Positions 33,027 to 35,104 of a DNA stretch of 35,104 bases are shown here, in pieces. A program made the translations under genes and the position numbers. Origin of the DNA: Pseudomonadota bacterium. Lineage in GTDB: Bacteria; Pseudomonadota; Gammaproteobacteria; Steroidobacterales; Steroidobacteraceae. The notes under the pieces were generated by a model. That model ran no database searches and was not told the DNA's origin. It saw only the letters and a list, made by a program, of their open reading frames with translations. Location: assembly GCA_023433465.1 (NCBI GenBank), contig JAEZCR010000175.1, forward strand, positions 1-35,104, given 5' to 3'. Numbering within the stretch: the stretch's first letter is position 1; every line of letters begins with the position of its first letter.

Positions 33027-34007
33027 TCAGGGCGCGCGAACCTTGATGATGAGCTTGCCGCGCGCGTGGCCCGCGCGGGATTTCTGCCACGCCTTTCCGG
33101 CGTCTTCCATCGAAAAGACTTCCTGCACCGGAACCTTGAGCTTGCCGGCGTCGGCGAGCTCGGCGACGCGCTCCAGGATGTCGGCGACGCTCGGGCCGGT
33201 TGCACGGTCTGGTCGCCCGCAGCGGATCTTCGCGGCCGCGCAAGCCACGGCATTCGGCGGACCCACGATGGAAACGAGCACGCCGCCCGGCTTGACGACG
33301 GCGATCGACCGCATGTTGGTCTCCGCGTTCGCGGTGTTGAGCACGACGTCGATGTCCTTCACCACGTTTTCGAACCTCTGGCTCCGATAGTCGATGACCT
33401 GCTCGGCGCCGAGCGAGCGCAGGAAATCGTGATTGTCGGCCGACGCCGTGCCGATGACGTGCGCGCCCGCGGCCTTCGCGATCTGCACGGCCGCCGAGCC
33501 CACGCCGCCGGCGGCGCCATGAATGAGCACGGTCTGGCCGCGCGCGATCTTCGCGGTCTCGTGCAGCGAGCGGTACGCGGTTTCCGCGGCGATCGGAATG
33601 CCCGCCGCTTCTTCGAACGAAAGCGACTTCGGCTTCCTGCCGAGCAAGGTCACCGGAACGACGGCGTATTCGGCATAACTACCACTGATGCGCGCGAATC
33701 CGAGCACGGGATCCCCGACCTTCCATCCGGTCACGCCTTCACCGAGCGTGTCGATGGTTCCGGAAACGTCGGTGCCCGCCACGAGCCCGACGCGCCGGCC
33801 CGCGCTCTTCCAGTCCACCGGGTTCACACCGGCGGCGCGCACCTTGACGAGGACCTCGCCGGGACCGGGCCTGGGAACGGGCCGGGTTTCCACGGTAAGC
33901 GCGCCGGTCTGCCGGATCTCGACCGCGCGCATTTTTTCCGGCGCCGCCGATACGGCCCCGGTGATAACCATCGTCAGCGCCAGGCCGAGCGGCAAGGGCG
34001 AACGCAT
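33027..34007 (-). CDS. exported zinc-independent quinone oxidoreductase (zeta-crystallin/MDR type)
   Basis: This 326-residue protein starts at the ATG at 34007 with a strong AAGGAGA seven bases upstream. That start gives an N-terminal signal peptide (LPLGLALTMVITGAVSA, residues 5-21). The rest is a medium-chain dehydrogenase/reductase of the QOR branch: GPGEVLVKVRAAGVNPVDWK, GTDVSGTIDTLGEGVTGWKVGDPVLGF, AGIPIAAETAYRSL and the nucleotide-binding loop HGAAGGVGSAAVQIAKAAGA. Zinc-ligand cysteines are absent, as usual for QOR. Family members reduce quinones with NADPH in the cytoplasm; a signal peptide is odd because NADPH is not available outside. The gene lies 56 bp upstream of dmeF on the same strand. 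Confidence 0.87.
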   Translation of the reverse strand: MRSPLPLGLALTMVITGAVSAAPEKMRAVEIRQTGALTVETRPVPRPGPGEVLVKVRAAGVNPVDWKSAGRRVGLVAGTDVSGTIDTLGEGVTGWKVGDPVLGFARISGSYAEYAVVPVTLLGRKPKSLSFEEAAGIPIAAETAYRSLHETAKIARGQTVLIHGAAGGVGSAAVQIAKAAGAHVIGTASADNHDFLRSLGAEQVIDYRSQRFENVVKDIDVVLNTANAETNMRSIAVVKPGGVLVSIVGPPNAVACAAAKIRCGRPDRATGPSVADILERVAELADAGKLKVPVQEVFSMEDAGKAWQKSRAGHARGKLIIKVRAP

Positions 34008-34181
34008 GCGGTGTCTCCTTATTCCCATAGTGCGCACGTCTTGGTCGCGAATGATCGGAAAAAGTTCTGGAGCCGCGCGCGGCATGACCGGATTCATACC
34101 CATCCGAATCGACGGCGTCGCCTCTCATCGCCGATACTGCATCGCACGCCCGGCCCCGGCCAAGGAGCGGCGCAAACCACC

Positions 34182-34196
34182 CGCCCACAGTGGGCG
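34182..34196. repeat. 15-nt palindrome upstream of the quinone oxidoreductase gene
   Basis: CGCCCAC-A-GTGGGCG is a perfect 7-1-7 inverted repeat in the 281-bp gap between the second sbp gene and the oxidoreductase gene. It could be an operator or a small terminator stem for sbp on the minus strand. The rest of the gap shows no ORF that I can support. Confidence 0.25.
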
Positions 34197-34288
34197 AACA
34201 GGGTGTCGCCCGGCCGCACGACTCGAACCCTCGCGCCAGCTCGCGCAGGCCGACGAGCGGCCAGGGGCCATCGACGCGACGCCGCAGG

Positions 34289-35104
34289 CTAGCTACCGCC
34301 GCGCTCGCCGCGCTTCGATGTGACTCCGTTCGCGGTGATCTGGTCGAAGACTCCGCCGGTCGCGAAGTGCGTCTGTTGCACGACCTTCCAGCCGCCGAAG
34401 TGGTCGATGTCGACCAGGTCCAGGTCCGCGAATTGCGCCGCGTATTTCTCCGCCACCGCCTTGTCGCGCGGCCGGTAGTAATTCCGCGCGGCGATCTCCT
34501 GTCCCTCGGGCGTGTAGAGAAATTCCAGATAGGCCTGCGCGACGGCGCGCGTTCCACGCCGCAGGACCACGCGATCGACCACGGCCACCGACGGCTCGGC
34601 GAGCACGCTGACCGAAGGCACCACGATCTCCAGCTTGTCGCGGCCGATTTCGCGCAGCGCGAGGTGCGCCTCGTTCTCCCAGGAAATCGCGACGTCGCCG
34701 ATCTCGCGCTGGGCGAACGTCGTCAGCGAACCGCGCGCGCCCGTGTCGAGCACCGGCACGTTGCGATACAGCTTGCGCACGAACTCGCGCGCGGTTTCTT
34801 CCGAGCCGCCGGGTTGCGCTTCGGCCCACGCCCACGCGGCGAGGTAGTTCCAGCGCGCGCCACCGGAAGTCTTCGGGTTCGGCGTGACCACCTGCACGTC
34901 TTCGCGAATCAGGTCGCCCCAGTCGCGGATGTTCTTTGGATTCCCGGCGCGAACGAGAAAGACGATGGTCGATACATACGGCGCGCTGTTGTGCGGCAAG
35001 CGCTCTTCCCAGTTGCGCGGCAGCATCCTGCCACGTTCCGCGATCGCGTCGATGTCGTAGGCCAGCGCAAGCGTCACGACGTCCGCCGGCAGTCCGTCGA
35101 TGAC
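34289..35104 (-). CDS. sbp: second periplasmic sulfate-binding protein, 5' end beyond the window
   Basis: The visible 271 residues correspond to the Sbp/CysP fold from just after the SHGGSGRQARS loop to the C-terminus. Signatures shared with the sbp at 30827 include TPNPKTSGGARWNYL, VPVLDTGARG, ISWENEA, RRGTRAVAQAYLEFLYTPEGQEIAARNYYRPRD and FGGWKVVQQTHF. The frame runs open to the window edge (VIDGLPADVV), so the start and signal peptide lie outside. The C-terminus is longer than in the first copy, with a basic, Gly-rich tail (NGVTSKRGERGGS). It should bind sulfate or thiosulfate in the periplasm. The two copies lie in opposite orientations about 2.4 kb apart. Permease genes may lie beyond the edge or elsewhere. 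Confidence 0.92.
   Translation of the reverse strand, partial: VIDGLPADVVTLALAYDIDAIAERGRMLPRNWEERLPHNSAPYVSTIVFLVRAGNPKNIRDWGDLIREDVQVVTPNPKTSGGARWNYLAAWAWAEAQPGGSEETAREFVRKLYRNVPVLDTGARGSLTTFAQREIGDVAISWENEAHLALREIGRDKLEIVVPSVSVLAEPSVAVVDRVVLRRGTRAVAQAYLEFLYTPEGQEIAARNYYRPRDKAVAEKYAAQFADLDLVDIDHFGGWKVVQQTHFATGGVFDQITANGVTSKRGERGGS

Noticed and set aside
34220..34230. tRNA T-arm-like GGTTCGAGTC on the minus strand
   Set aside because: The flanking bases do not form a 5-bp T-stem, and no acceptor, D or anticodon stem can be drawn around it.

Overview
The window is high-GC DNA, roughly 65% G+C by eye, and densely coded on both strands. It encodes a Gram-negative cell: TamA/TamB, outer-membrane barrels, several lipoproteins, a TAT-exported MsrB, Kup, a YbaL-type antiporter, DmeF-type efflux and ModBC. 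The mix suggests a free-living gammaproteobacterium, possibly of the Steroidobacter/Xanthomonad kind. That placement rests on gene content only. I see no rRNA, tRNA, CRISPR array, phage gene, transposase or integrase.

Layout. (1) 51-6349: an outer-membrane barrel protein, then tamA and tamB (4-nt overlap), an outer-membrane assembly module. (2) 6356-6916 (-): a small lipoprotein with two copies of one domain. A 438-nt divergent gap with hairpins follows. (3) 7355-10856: a signalling operon of a MASE1-PAS-PAS histidine kinase, a FixJ-type LuxR regulator and a stand-alone receiver domain. (4) 10964-14051: three lipoproteins of the DUF3300, DUF2950 and DUF4136 families. (5) 14132-16213: a secreted PQQ dehydrogenase with a c-type cytochrome domain inserted in it. 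(6) 16227-18550 (-): exported methionine-sulfoxide repair, made of an MsrA-thioredoxin-DipZ-C-like fusion followed by a TAT-targeted MsrB. (7) 18706-20676 (-): a secreted multidomain AA10 LPMO. (8) 20953-25794: cation transport (kup, ybaL, corA). (9) 25820-27609: modB and modC with no adjacent modA. A 38-residue membrane-peptide ORF, a LysR regulator and a divergent 96-residue orphan follow. (10) 29163-32020: two 107-bp palindromic elements (REPIN/MITE-like), in opposite orientation, flanking an OprO/P-like porin plus sulfate-binding-protein operon. The second element supplies the end of the dmeF reading frame. (11) 31987-35104 (-): dmeF, an exported zeta-crystallin-type quinone oxidoreductase, and a second sulfate-binding protein cut by the window end.

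Most genes are recognisable housekeeping or accessory envelope functions. The points most worth a second look are these: the MsrA-Trx fusion, which has only three cysteines; the paired 107-bp palindromes around the porin/sbp operon, one recruited as coding sequence; a perfect 8-bp stem that pairs with the porin ribosome binding site; the exported quinone oxidoreductase; and the inverted pair of sbp paralogues with no permease genes in view.
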